Part shown: piece after piece, positions 18,588 through 26,860 of the stretch
How positions within the stretch are numbered: position 1 is the stretch's first letter
Layout: every line of letters begins with the position of its first letter
Assembly: GCA_947447355.1 (NCBI GenBank)
Contig: CANFJF010000001.1
Coordinates: 1-64,000, forward strand
DNA length: 64,000 nucleotides
DNA from: Comamonadaceae bacterium
GTDB lineage: Bacteria > Pseudomonadota > Gammaproteobacteria > Burkholderiales > Burkholderiaceae_C
Direction: 5' to 3'
Position numbers and translations under genes: made by a program
The notes under the pieces: generated by a model
What the model was told of the DNA's origin: nothing
Database searches by the model: none
Seen by the model: only the letters and a program-made list of their open reading frames with translations

Positions 18588-19571
18588 ATGATGTTCAATA
18601 CCCTGCTACCAAAGCGAGTCTTCCTTTTTCTGGGCTTACTCGTCATCACTTGTGGGGCCCAGTCCCAGAGCTGGCCACAAAAGCCTATCAAGTTGCTAGC
18701 CCCATCTACCCCTGGCGGTCCACCAGATGTGTACGCACGCGCATTAGCCGACCATCTAACCAAGATCCTGGGCCAGCCCATCATCGTAGAAAACATGCCG
18801 GCCGCTGGCGGCATGATCGCCGCACAGTCCCTGATGCGCGCCAAGGCAGATGGTTACACCCTGATGGTCAGCACCGCTGGAATGATGACCATCACTCCGA
18901 ATGCCAACCCTTTGGCCAACTACAAGGGGGACGACTTCACTCAAATATGCCAAGGCGTCGAGGCCGGCTTGGTGCTCGCCAGCCATCCCAGCTTGGGTGC
19001 AAAAAACTTCAACGAACTTTCGAAATGGATCAAGGCGCAAAAAGCACCTCCCACCTATTCTTCATACTCTTCTGGTTCGCCTGCTCACTTTCTAGGGTAT
19101 CAATTGAGCGAAGCCCAAAAGACAGAGATGACTCACATCCCTTACAAGAGTAGTCCCCAGCAAATCACAGACATGCTCGGTGGCGTGGCGCCTTTGGGCT
19201 TCGTACAAATTGCCACAGCAGAACCCCACATTAAAGCGGGCAAACTGATTGCCTATGCAACAACTGGTGAGAAGCGAGCCTCTCAGTTACCCGATGTTCC
19301 CTCAGTTTCTGAAGTGGGCCTGCCGCAGCTGACCACAACGGTTTGGTTCGGCTTGACAGGTCCGAAAGATCTGCCATCGTCATTGGTTAAACAGCTAACC
19401 GCGGCGCATCAGCAAATAACCCATTTTCCAGAATTCAACACGCGCATGACAAACGCGGGCATGACGGTTTCTCAAAATCTCTGTGGCGTGACTTTCGCAA
19501 GCAAGATCGACGAAGAAACCCAACGCTGGGCACGCATCGTCAAGGCAACGGGTTTTGTGGCTGGAAATTAA
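18588..19571 (+). CDS. Bug/TctC-family periplasmic solute-binding receptor
   Basis: Exported receptor of 327 residues with leader KRVFLFLGLLVITCGAQSQS. Core segments are KPIKLLAPSTPGGPPDVYAR, VENMPAAGGMIAAQ, YSSYSSGSPAHFLGY and IPYKSSPQQITDMLGG. The glycine-rich opening loop is STPGGPPDV instead of the common PPGGGxD, so the binding site may differ from its paralogues. The start at 18588 has GAGAAG just upstream; ATG 18591 is equally possible. It follows the sulfatase on the same strand and is probably co-transcribed with it. The gap 19572-19794 contains a perfect 12-bp palindrome, TTAGCGCGCTAA (19578-19589), possibly part of a terminator or operator. Confidence 0.85.
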   Translation: MMFNTLLPKRVFLFLGLLVITCGAQSQSWPQKPIKLLAPSTPGGPPDVYARALADHLTKILGQPIIVENMPAAGGMIAAQSLMRAKADGYTLMVSTAGMMTITPNANPLANYKGDDFTQICQGVEAGLVLASHPSLGAKNFNELSKWIKAQKAPPTYSSYSSGSPAHFLGYQLSEAQKTEMTHIPYKSSPQQITDMLGGVAPLGFVQIATAEPHIKAGKLIAYATTGEKRASQLPDVPSVSEVGLPQLTTTVWFGLTGPKDLPSSLVKQLTAAHQQITHFPEFNTRMTNAGMTVSQNLCGVTFASKIDEETQRWARIVKATGFVAGN

Positions 19572-19794
19572 ACAACCTTAGCGCGCTAACAGTGAGGGTC
19601 TGACAACATCCTTTGTCTAATTTCCGTTGGAGAGTTAAATGAGATAGTTGGTCACGATTCATGGGGGCAGGTCAGAGGGCTTCTCGTTAATTTGGTTCTA
19701 CCAAAATGCGATACTGGCCAGTAAGCATTTGAATAGTGACTCGACCAAGCCCTATTGAAATCGATTCTTGACTTCTCCCACCACGGAAATTTGC

Positions 19795-20799
19795 ATGCAC
19801 CACCGTCCCCTTGGAAACAGCGATCTGAAAGTCTCCGCCCTCTGTCTGGGCACCATGATGTTTGGCCAGCAGACGCCTTTGGCTGAAGCCGCACGAATTG
19901 TCGATTCTGCCCGCGCTCACGGCATGAACTTCATCGACACGGCCGACCTGTACAACAAAGGCCAGTCGGAAATCATCCTCAGCCAAGTGCTGGCCGGTCA
20001 GCGTCAGCAGTGGGTGCTGGCCAGCAAAATTGGCAACCGGGCCAACAAACAGGCTGACCAAGGCTACTACGCGCGCTCATGGGTAATGGAGCAGGTGGAT
20101 GCCGTCCTAGGGCGTTTGAAGACAGACTATTTGGATATTTTGTATTTGCACCGCGACCACCCTTCCGAAAATCTGGAAGTCGTGGTGCTGGCCCTGGGAG
20201 AATTGATCAAATCCGGCAAAATCCGCCACTTTGGCTTGTCCAATTTTCGGGGTTGGCGCATTGCCGAGGTCATTCGTTTGTGCGACGTCCATGGTGTGCC
20301 AAGACCGGTGGTTTGTCAGCCGTATTACAACTTGTTGAACCGTGGTCCGGAGGTCGAAATTTTGCCGGCTTGCGCTCACTACGGCTTGGGTGTCGTCCCT
20401 TACAGCCCTTTAGCGCGAGGCGTGCTGACGGGCAAATATTTGCCGGGCCAGCCTCCTGCTGAAGGCACCCGTGCCGCCACCGGCGACCAGCGTATTTTGG
20501 AAACCGAGTTTCGTGAAGAGTCTCTGGTCATTGCCCAAAAGATCAAGACTCGGTGCGAAGCCAAAGGTTGGGTACCAGGTCAGTTTGCCGCTGCGTGGGT
20601 GCTTGCCAACCCGATCATCAGCTCGGTCATTGTCGGGCCGCGCCTGCTGTCGCATCTGGAAGATGTGTACGGCGCGACAGAGCTGAAGTTGAACGGCGAG
20701 GACGAAGCCTTTGTCAACGAACTGGTCGTTCCAGGCCATGCCTCAAGCCACGGCTACAACGATCCAAGTTATCCGTTTTTCGGCCGCCCCATCGCTTGA
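19795..20799 (+). CDS. aldo/keto reductase
   Basis: NADPH-dependent oxidoreductase of 334 residues with a TIM barrel. It shows the AKR opening LGNSDLKVSALCLGTMMFGQ, the catalytic Asp/Tyr region FIDTADLYNKGQSE, the catalytic Lys in WVLASKIG and the catalytic His in YLHRDHP. The C-terminal cofactor loop is SSVIVGPRLLSHLED. ATG 19795 has GGAA nearby; an upstream TTG at 19768 is less likely. It is convergent with the Ldh-type dehydrogenase. Substrate unknown. Confidence 0.88.
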   Translation: MHHRPLGNSDLKVSALCLGTMMFGQQTPLAEAARIVDSARAHGMNFIDTADLYNKGQSEIILSQVLAGQRQQWVLASKIGNRANKQADQGYYARSWVMEQVDAVLGRLKTDYLDILYLHRDHPSENLEVVVLALGELIKSGKIRHFGLSNFRGWRIAEVIRLCDVHGVPRPVVCQPYYNLLNRGPEVEILPACAHYGLGVVPYSPLARGVLTGKYLPGQPPAEGTRAATGDQRILETEFREESLVIAQKIKTRCEAKGWVPGQFAAAWVLANPIISSVIVGPRLLSHLEDVYGATELKLNGEDEAFVNELVVPGHASSHGYNDPSYPFFGRPIA

Positions 20800-20808
20800 A
20801 CTGGCGTA

Positions 20809-21876
20809 TCAGGGACTTGGCAAGTCAACGTTGACTTTGCGGCCTGCGGCGACGATCTCTCGCCATGTTTGGTCATCGATATGAATGCCTGCCACCTCGC
20901 GTTGAGCGCGGGTTGATCTTTCGGGATCACCCGCGATCAGCACCGCATCGAAGCCGGCGCCGGGAGGTCCTGCCCGTAACCAATCGACGAAGGCCAGTGC
21001 TTCCTGTTCAAACGCGATGTCGGTCCCGAGCTTGGCGGGGTCAATCAAGATGGTCAGCATGCCGTTGAGAACGGTTCGTACGTTCGGGTCTGTGGGTTTG
21101 TGCCAAGTGCCGCCGCCCGTGAGTGCACCGCCCAATAATTCGCAGGCCACTGCCAAACCGTAGCCTTTGTGTTCACCAAAAGCCATCAAAGCACCAAACA
21201 AACCGTTGCTTTGCGGAAGCACTACCACAGCCGGGTCGGTGGTGGGTCGGCCGAGTTCGTCAATCAAGGTGCCCGGCGGCACCTGCTGGCCTTCGTTGAA
21301 GGCGACCCGCATCTTGCCTTGAGCCACGCGGCTGGTGGCAAAGTCAAGCAGAAAAGGCGGGCGTCCCGCCAGCGGTATGCCAATACAGCAGGGGTTGGTG
21401 CCGTAGCGCCCATCGGCTCCGCCAAACGGCGCCACCACGGGACGCGACAGCACGTTGACAAAATGCAGTGAGACCAGACCTTGTGCCACGGCCATTTCGG
21501 CGAAGTGACCAATACGACCAAGGTGATGTGAGTTGCTCAAACTCATGATGCAGCTGCCGTGCTGTTGGGCACGATCAATGCCTAATCTCATGGCCTGCTC
21601 GCCGATCACCTGGCCATAGCCGCGTTGGCCGTCCAAGTTGAGGAGCGTGCCGGTGTCCAGTCTGATGTGGACGTTGCTATTGGGTTTGAGCCCGCCTTCA
21701 AAGACGGCCTCCACATAACGTGGCAGCATGCCGACGCCATGCGAATCGTGACCATGCAAATTGGCTTCGACTAAATTTTCGGCGACCGTTGCAGCCTCGG
21801 CGTGAGAGCTACCCGCCGCGCGTAAAACAGTCGCTACGTGCGTGCATAAATCTTCAGCTGGGTGGTTGAATGGCAT
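20809..21876 (-). CDS. Ldh family malate/L-lactate-type dehydrogenase
   Basis: NAD(P)-dependent 2-hydroxyacid dehydrogenase of the AllD/YlbC/ComC family, 355 residues. It carries the family signature NLHGHDSHGVGMLPRYVE near residue 36, the LSNSHHLGRIGHFAEMA segment and the C-terminal VLIAGDPE-type ending. Family knowledge: members oxidise (S)-2-hydroxyacids such as malate, lactate, ureidoglycolate or sulfolactate. It is divergent from the Bug-FAH operon at 22067 across an operator-bearing interval, so it probably belongs to the same GntR-controlled set. The exact acid is unknown. Confidence 0.87.
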   Translation of the reverse strand: MPFNHPAEDLCTHVATVLRAAGSSHAEAATVAENLVEANLHGHDSHGVGMLPRYVEAVFEGGLKPNSNVHIRLDTGTLLNLDGQRGYGQVIGEQAMRLGIDRAQQHGSCIMSLSNSHHLGRIGHFAEMAVAQGLVSLHFVNVLSRPVVAPFGGADGRYGTNPCCIGIPLAGRPPFLLDFATSRVAQGKMRVAFNEGQQVPPGTLIDELGRPTTDPAVVVLPQSNGLFGALMAFGEHKGYGLAVACELLGGALTGGGTWHKPTDPNVRTVLNGMLTILIDPAKLGTDIAFEQEALAFVDWLRAGPPGAGFDAVLIAGDPERSTRAQREVAGIHIDDQTWREIVAAGRKVNVDLPSP

Positions 21877-21988
21877 GAGGTTGAGATATTCCGTCTTGAC
21901 AGTGGTTGTGATGAATTAGAAACCACGATTGAACGATCCGAGTTGTCCCTTTTCGGCCGGCCGGCCAGCCGGCGTATGGCGTCATGCA

Positions 21989-22037
21989 TTGAAAATTTAT
22001 CGATAAAAATTTTAATGAGATATTTTGTCGATAAAAT
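21989..22037 (+). promoter_or_regulatory. promoter with two ATCGAT-type palindromic operators
   Basis: A promoter-like TTGAAA (21989-21994) and TTTAAT (22011-22016) are separated by 16 bp. The perfect palindrome TTATCGATAA (21998-22007) lies inside the spacer. A second near-palindrome, TTTTGTCGATAAAA (22023-22036), lies 27 bp downstream, centre to centre. Related TTTATCGAT occurs in front of the GntR gene at 25475. This is most simply the operator of that GntR regulator, controlling the Bug-FAH operon and perhaps the divergent Ldh gene. Confidence 0.65.
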
Positions 22038-22066
22038 TTCATTCGCAATAACCAAGGGGAACTCCC

Positions 22067-23017
22067 ATGAAGCGCTTCGTTGTTGGCCTGTTGGCCGCTT
22101 TGTCGATGGTCGGAATCAGCCATGCTGCCTTTCCAGAAAAACCGATTCGCTTCGTCGTCGCCTTTGCGCCGGGGAGCTCCACTGACATCGTGGCGCGTTT
22201 GATCGGTGAGCAGTTGTCGGTCTCGCTGGGTCAGCCGGTGATCATTGAAAACAAGCCGGGCGCGGGTGGCAACATTGCCACGGTTGGCGTGATGAATGGT
22301 CCAGCGGACGGATACACCTTGCTGTTTCACAGCGTCGCCTACGCCGTGAATCCCAATCTGTTCAGCCACGCCGGGTATGACGCGGTGAATGACTTACAGC
22401 CGGTGGCGATGGGCGGCTTCACGCCCAACTTGCTGTACGTGCATCCTGACGTCAAGGCCACCACGCTGCCGGAATTACTGGCGTTGGCCCGCAATGGAAA
22501 GTTGGCGTATGCATCGTCGGGCAACGGCACCACCACGCACTTGGGCGCTGAGTGGCTGTTCCGCGGTCTGGCCAAGGTGGACGTCACGCATGTGCCGTTT
22601 CAGCCTGCGGCGGCGACCAATGCGGTGGTCAGCGGTCAGGTGCCCATTGCCTCGACCTCGATGCCGCCCGCCGTGCCGTTTGCTAAAACTGGCAAGGTGC
22701 GTCCGATTGCCGTCATGTCCCTGAAGCGCAGTCCAGCGCTGCCGGATGTGCCAACGGTGGCAGAGCTAGGCTACAAAGACTTCGAAGCCAACACTTGGTT
22801 TGCCGTTTTCGCGCCTAACAAAACACCCCCTGCTGTACTCGATTTTCTGAACAGCGAGATCAACAAAGCCTTAGGCGCCAAGTCTTTGCAAGACCGCTTT
22901 GAAACCCTGTCACTCGAAGCCATCCGTATGGACCGTCCAACGCTGCGGCGCTATGTCGAAAGCGAAGTGGGCAAGTGGAGCCGTCTTGTCAAAGATCTCA
23001 AAATCGAGGTTCAGTGA
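22067..23017 (+). CDS. Bug/TctC-family periplasmic solute-binding receptor
   Basis: Exported receptor of 316 residues with leader MKRFVVGLLAALSMVGISHA. Core segments are KPIRFVVAFAPGSSTDIVAR, IENKPGAGGNIATVG, YASSGNGTTTHLGAE and HVPFQPAAATNAVVSG. A strong AAGGGGA ribosome site lies just before ATG 22067. It is the first gene of an operon with two FAH-family enzymes and follows the double operator. The ligand is probably the precursor of their acylpyruvate or 2-oxoacid substrate; this is inferred. Confidence 0.88.
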   Translation: MKRFVVGLLAALSMVGISHAAFPEKPIRFVVAFAPGSSTDIVARLIGEQLSVSLGQPVIIENKPGAGGNIATVGVMNGPADGYTLLFHSVAYAVNPNLFSHAGYDAVNDLQPVAMGGFTPNLLYVHPDVKATTLPELLALARNGKLAYASSGNGTTTHLGAEWLFRGLAKVDVTHVPFQPAAATNAVVSGQVPIASTSMPPAVPFAKTGKVRPIAVMSLKRSPALPDVPTVAELGYKDFEANTWFAVFAPNKTPPAVLDFLNSEINKALGAKSLQDRFETLSLEAIRMDRPTLRRYVESEVGKWSRLVKDLKIEVQ

Positions 23018-23047
23018 ACCTGCTCATTTTAAAAAAAAGGAAATGCC

Positions 23048-23911
23048 ATGCGTTTTGTCAGTTACCGCGACGGTGTGACCCCAGGCTGGGGTGTTTTAGT
23101 TGGTGCAGAGGGCGTTGTTGACAGTCGCCAACTGGGCAGCCAGCTACCGTCGACCTTGCGTGAATTCATCGCCTTGTCGGCCGCTCAACCTGATTTGTTG
23201 GCTGACGTCAAGGCGCGTGCGGCGGCGGCGAAGCCAACCCGGCTTGACGCGGTCACCTTGGCGCCCTGCGTGCCGCAACCCGGCAAGATCATTTGCCTTG
23301 GCGTGAACTACTACGACCACGCCAAAGAGGGCGGCAACGCTATCGCTGATTACCCAGCCTTCTTTTTGCGCTGTGAAACCTCGCTGTTGGCCCACGGGGC
23401 GCCGTTGCAGGTGCCCGCGATTTCAGACAAGCTCGACTTCGAGGCCGAACTGGCCGTGGTGATTGGCCAGCGCACACGTTTTGTGTCTGAGGCCGATGCG
23501 TTGAAAGCGGTGTTTGGTTACGCCTGCTTTAACGACGCCAGCCTGCGCGACTACCAGCGCCGCACCACTCAGTGGACGATTGGTAAGAACTTCGATGCGA
23601 CGGGTGGCTTTGGCCCGAGTTTGGTCACGCCCGACGAGCTGCCGCCCGGTTGCACCGGCTTGCGCATCCAGTCGCGCTTGAATGGTCAGGTGATGCAGAA
23701 CGCAAACACCACTGACATGGTGTTTGGTGTAGCACGCACGATTTCTCTGCTGTCTGAGGCCATGACACTCGAGCCCGGTGATGTGTTGGTGATGGGCACG
23801 CCTGGTGGCGTTGGCTATGCGCGCACGCCACCCGTGTTCATGAAAGCCGGCGACACCATCGAGATTGAGATCGATGGTGTAGGTATTTTGTCGAACCCTG
23901 TCACCGCCTGA
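23048..23911 (+). CDS. fumarylacetoacetate hydrolase (FAH) family protein
   Basis: Protein of 287 residues with the FAH fold. It shows ICLGVNYYDHAKEGG, the metal-ligand Glu-x-Glu in LDFEAELAVVIG, the YACFNDASLRDYQRRTTQWT segment, GKNFDATGGFGPSLVT and the C-terminal DVLVMGTPGGVGYARTP. Family knowledge: such enzymes are hydrolases, hydratases or decarboxylases of 2-oxo or acylpyruvate compounds with Mg2+ or Mn2+. It closely resembles the paralogue at 36538-37395 in this window. It lies 30 bp after the Bug gene, clearly in the same operon. Confidence 0.87.
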   Translation: MRFVSYRDGVTPGWGVLVGAEGVVDSRQLGSQLPSTLREFIALSAAQPDLLADVKARAAAAKPTRLDAVTLAPCVPQPGKIICLGVNYYDHAKEGGNAIADYPAFFLRCETSLLAHGAPLQVPAISDKLDFEAELAVVIGQRTRFVSEADALKAVFGYACFNDASLRDYQRRTTQWTIGKNFDATGGFGPSLVTPDELPPGCTGLRIQSRLNGQVMQNANTTDMVFGVARTISLLSEAMTLEPGDVLVMGTPGGVGYARTPPVFMKAGDTIEIEIDGVGILSNPVTA

Positions 23912-23937
23912 ATCCGCCTTCAAACAAGGAGACTCGC

Positions 23938-24723
23938 ATGCAACGCAGACATCTTTTTCAAACCACAGCCACCTTGGGTCTAGGCGCTTTGGCTGGTTGC
24001 GCGTTGCCTGGCAACGCTGCACTTCAGACCAAAACGCCGTTTGATGTGCCTGCCACCTATGTGCCCATCGTCGGTTCTGACATGATGTTTCCCGTGCGTC
24101 GTATTTATTGCATTGGCCGCAACTACGCAGCGCATGCACGCGAGATGGGCTCTGACCCGACACGTGAACCGCCGTTCTTTTTTCAAAAGCCGACTGATGC
24201 CATTCAAAACGTGGCGCCCGGCACCGTGGCAGACCACCCCTACCCGACGCTGACCAAGAACTATCACTACGAAGTCGAACTCGTGGCGGCGCTGCACAAG
24301 GGCGGGCGCAACATTCCGATGGCCCGTGCGCTGGAACATGTCTACGCTTACGCGCTGGGTTTGGACATGACGCGGCGCGATTTGCAGCGTGCCTTGGGCG
24401 ACGAGAAAAAACCGTGGGAGATCGGCAAGAGTTTTGACCACTCAGCGCCGATTGGCCCGCTGCACTTGGCGACCCAGACCGGGCCTTTCACCCAAGGCAA
24501 CATTTGGCTGAAGGTGAACGGCCAGACCAAGCAAAACGCCAACCTGAACCAAATGATCTGGAGCGTGGCGGAGCAGATCAGCAAGCTCTCAGAGGCGTTT
24601 GAGTTGATGCCTGGCGACATCATTTATTCGGGCACGCCAGAGAACGTCGGGCCGGTGGTGCGCGGCGATGTCATCGATTGCCACATCGATGGTCTGCCTA
24701 ATTTGAGCGTCAAGATCGTCTAA
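23938..24723 (+). CDS. FAH family protein (fumarylpyruvate hydrolase-like) with export/lipoprotein-like leader
   Basis: Protein of 261 residues. The body is fumarylpyruvate-hydrolase-like: RRIYCIGRNYAAHAREMG, the Glu-x-Glu metal site in YHYEVELVAALHKGG, KPWEIGKSFDHSAPIGP and IIYSGTPENVGPV. Unusually, it begins MQRRHLFQTTATLGLGALAG followed by Cys, which has an Arg-Arg pair, a hydrophobic stretch and a lipobox-like LAGC. The family is normally cytoplasmic with no leader. The start has AAGGAGA upstream, so the leader is really translated. It lies 27 bp after the other FAH gene. Whether it is exported is not proven. Confidence 0.85.
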   Translation: MQRRHLFQTTATLGLGALAGCALPGNAALQTKTPFDVPATYVPIVGSDMMFPVRRIYCIGRNYAAHAREMGSDPTREPPFFFQKPTDAIQNVAPGTVADHPYPTLTKNYHYEVELVAALHKGGRNIPMARALEHVYAYALGLDMTRRDLQRALGDEKKPWEIGKSFDHSAPIGPLHLATQTGPFTQGNIWLKVNGQTKQNANLNQMIWSVAEQISKLSEAFELMPGDIIYSGTPENVGPVVRGDVIDCHIDGLPNLSVKIV

Positions 24724-24761
24724 CGCCAGCCGTCGTAGTACCGCGCAGGCCACAGCCGCTG

Positions 24762-25475
24762 TCAGTTGCTGCGGCCCCCTTCTTTGGCTTGACTGGCGAC
24801 CAGTGTGGCGGTGCGTGTGTAGTGCTTGACCAGCAACTTGACCGCCTCGTCAGCGTTGCCCGCAATGGCCGCTTCAAAAATGGCCACATGCTCGGCGTGT
24901 TCGTTGCGTGAACTAAAATTTTGACCGGCCGCCACTTGGCGGAATCGGTACGCTTCATCGGCCAAGTTGGCACAAAAGCTGCGCATCCAGCGCGATGGAC
25001 AGCGTACCAACAACACCTTGTGAAACTCGCGGTGTAAGGCTTCCCACTCCGGGTTCGGAATGTATTTGTCGGGCGCCAGCGACCGCGGTGTCCGCGCGAG
25101 TTGGTGCACCAGCAGCACCAGTTCATGTTCCCATCCGGTATCGCGTGCGTTGATAGATTCGCGCAAGGCCAGACTTTCAATCTGGGCCCGGCTGTTCGTG
25201 AGGATCGGCAACTCGTCCCACTTCAGTGCGGCCACATTGAAGCCGCGTTGCTCGGTGCGGTCTACCAGACCTTCGGATGACAAGCGACTGAGCGCTTCTC
25301 TCAGTGGACTGGCCCCCACGTCATAGCGGTGACACATGGCTTCGACCCGCAGTTTGCTCCCAGGTTCCAAAATTCCGTGGGTGATGTCCGCACGCAATTG
25401 CGCATACACAGCGCTCGCACGGGTGGTACCGACGCTGCCGTTAGCAGAGGGTGGGAGAGGTGGTTTTCGCGCCAT
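24762..25475 (-). CDS. GntR family regulator, FadR/FCD subfamily
   Basis: Regulator of 237 residues. The N-terminal winged helix shows AVYAQLRADITHGILEPGSK, CHRYDVGASPLREALSRLSS and GLVDRTEQRGFNV. The C-terminal FCD effector domain includes the metal-binding His pattern (LHREFHKVLL, HAEHVAIFEAAIAGN). It is convergent with the Bug-FAH operon. Its upstream region contains TTTATCGAT, also found as palindromes before that operon, so it probably controls both the operon and itself. The effector is likely a small carboxylate bound by the FCD domain. Confidence 0.9.
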   Translation of the reverse strand: MARKPPLPPSANGSVGTTRASAVYAQLRADITHGILEPGSKLRVEAMCHRYDVGASPLREALSRLSSEGLVDRTEQRGFNVAALKWDELPILTNSRAQIESLALRESINARDTGWEHELVLLVHQLARTPRSLAPDKYIPNPEWEALHREFHKVLLVRCPSRWMRSFCANLADEAYRFRQVAAGQNFSSRNEHAEHVAIFEAAIAGNADEAVKLLVKHYTRTATLVASQAKEGGRSN

Positions 25476-25494
25476 AAGGTCAGTTTCGGGCTTG

Positions 25495-25520
25495 TTTATC
25501 GATTATTTTCGAGTTTATCT
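25495..25520. promoter_or_regulatory. candidate GntR auto-operator (TTTATCGAT element)
   Basis: TTTATCGATTATTTT starts at 25495, and a second TTTATC occurs at 25514, about 20-45 bp upstream of the GntR start codon. TTTATCGA is shared with both palindromes at 21998-22036. The match is an eye-found 8-9 base identity, so it supports but does not prove autoregulation. The rest of the interval 25521-25666 before the pirin gene contains TTGACT at 25554 but no convincing -10. Confidence 0.45.
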
Positions 25521-25666
25521 CACCGCTTATTTGTCTTTAGCTTGGTCTCTAATTTGACTGACAGGTGAGTTTAAATTCAATTTATTTGAACTTTGCCGTC
25601 GAAAACGTTCAACTGTGTAATGGTGTGTGCAAGCTAAAGTTGAGGCTTACATTGAAAGGATCTCCC

Positions 25667-26368
25667 ATGTTGACTTTGCGACTTTCTGCTGAACGCGGCT
25701 ATGCCGACCATGGCTGGCTCAAGTCATATCACTCGTTTTCATTTGCCGGTTATCACGACCCTGCGCACATGGGCTTTGGCAATTTGCGGGTCATCAATGA
25801 AGACCGCATTGCACCGGGCACTGGTTTTGGCACCCACAGTCACCGTGACATGGAAATCATCAGCTACGTGATGAGCGGTGCCATCGGTCACAAAGACAAC
25901 ATTGGCAACGGCGCGTCGATTCCGCCGGGCGATGTGCAACGCATGAGCGCTGGCCGCGGCATCTCGCACAGCGAGTTCAATCACTCGCAAGACTCCGTCA
26001 CGCATTTTTTGCAGATCTGGATTCAACCCAATGTCAGCGGCATTGAACCTGGTTACGAGCAAAAGAGTTTTGCCGATGCTGACAAACGCGGCAAGCTGCG
26101 TTTGGTGGCCTCACCGGATGGCGCTGCGGGTTCCGTCAGCATTCATGCTGATGCACGTTTGTACGCTGGACTTTTTGATGGCACCGAGGAAGCGCGATTG
26201 GCACTCGACCCCAAGCGCAAAGCCTATGTGCAATTGATTCGCGGGGAACTGCAAGTCAATGGCCAGCAGCTCAAGGCTGGCGACGCGGCCAAGCTCGAAG
26301 CAGAGAGCGCCTTGCACCTGACGAACGGCCAAGATGCCGAAGTGCTGGTGTTCGACTTAAGCGCTTGA
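25667..26368 (+). CDS. pirin family protein (bicupin)
   Basis: Cupin-fold protein of 233 residues. It has the pirin N-terminal pattern ERGYADHGWLKSYHSFSFAG, metal-binding HSHRDMEIISYVMSG and the SAGRGISHSEFNHS segment with further His and Glu ligands. Family knowledge: pirins bind Fe; some are quercetinases and others redox sensors. ATG 25667 is used because the pirin homology begins at MLTLRLSAERG; the frame extends upstream without family similarity. A GAAAGGA ribosome site precedes it. It leads a run with DoxX and flavodoxin genes. Confidence 0.9.
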   Translation: MLTLRLSAERGYADHGWLKSYHSFSFAGYHDPAHMGFGNLRVINEDRIAPGTGFGTHSHRDMEIISYVMSGAIGHKDNIGNGASIPPGDVQRMSAGRGISHSEFNHSQDSVTHFLQIWIQPNVSGIEPGYEQKSFADADKRGKLRLVASPDGAAGSVSIHADARLYAGLFDGTEEARLALDPKRKAYVQLIRGELQVNGQQLKAGDAAKLEAESALHLTNGQDAEVLVFDLSA

Positions 26369-26437
26369 TGCTTCCCCTATTTTCAGTTTCCGTTTTTGTT
26401 TCCGTTGTTATTTTTAATCTTTGAAAGAATGATCCTC

Positions 26438-26848
26438 ATGTTCTCCTCCCTGCAAAATCCGCTGTCCTTTGTTGGCCGCGCCCTGATCGCTTTGTTGTTC
26501 ATTCCTGCCGGCTTTGCCAAGATCGGCGGCTTCGTTGGCACGGCGGGTTACATCGGCAGCATGGGAGTGCCGCTGCCAGAACTCGCCGCGGCCATCGCCA
26601 TTGCGGTTGAACTTGGTCTCGGCATCTTGTTGTTGGTTGGTTTTCAAACCCGCTGGGCGGCGTTGGGCATTGCCATCTTCACGGTGGTCATCACCTTCAT
26701 CTTCCACAAGTTTTGGGGCATTCCCGCTGAGATGGTGATGTCGCAGCAACAAGCTTTTTTCAAGAACATCGGCGTGGTTGGCGGCTTGTTGACCATTGCC
26801 GCTTGGGGCGCAGGCGCCTGGAGCGTTGACGGCAAACTTAACAAATAA
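26438..26848 (+). CDS. DoxX family membrane protein
   Basis: Small inner-membrane protein of about 136 residues with four hydrophobic segments. The typical DoxX opening is LSFVGRALIALLFIPAGFAK, and MGVPLPELAAAIAIAVELGL marks the second segment. Family knowledge: DoxX proteins are linked to thiosulfate:quinone oxidoreductase or to redox stress; the exact role here is unknown. ATG 26438 is spaced well from GAAAG; ATG 26429 is too close to it. It lies between the pirin and flavodoxin genes, suggesting a shared redox function. Confidence 0.85.
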   Translation: MFSSLQNPLSFVGRALIALLFIPAGFAKIGGFVGTAGYIGSMGVPLPELAAAIAIAVELGLGILLLVGFQTRWAALGIAIFTVVITFIFHKFWGIPAEMVMSQQQAFFKNIGVVGGLLTIAAWGAGAWSVDGKLNK

Positions 26849-26860
26849 GAAGAATCAAAA

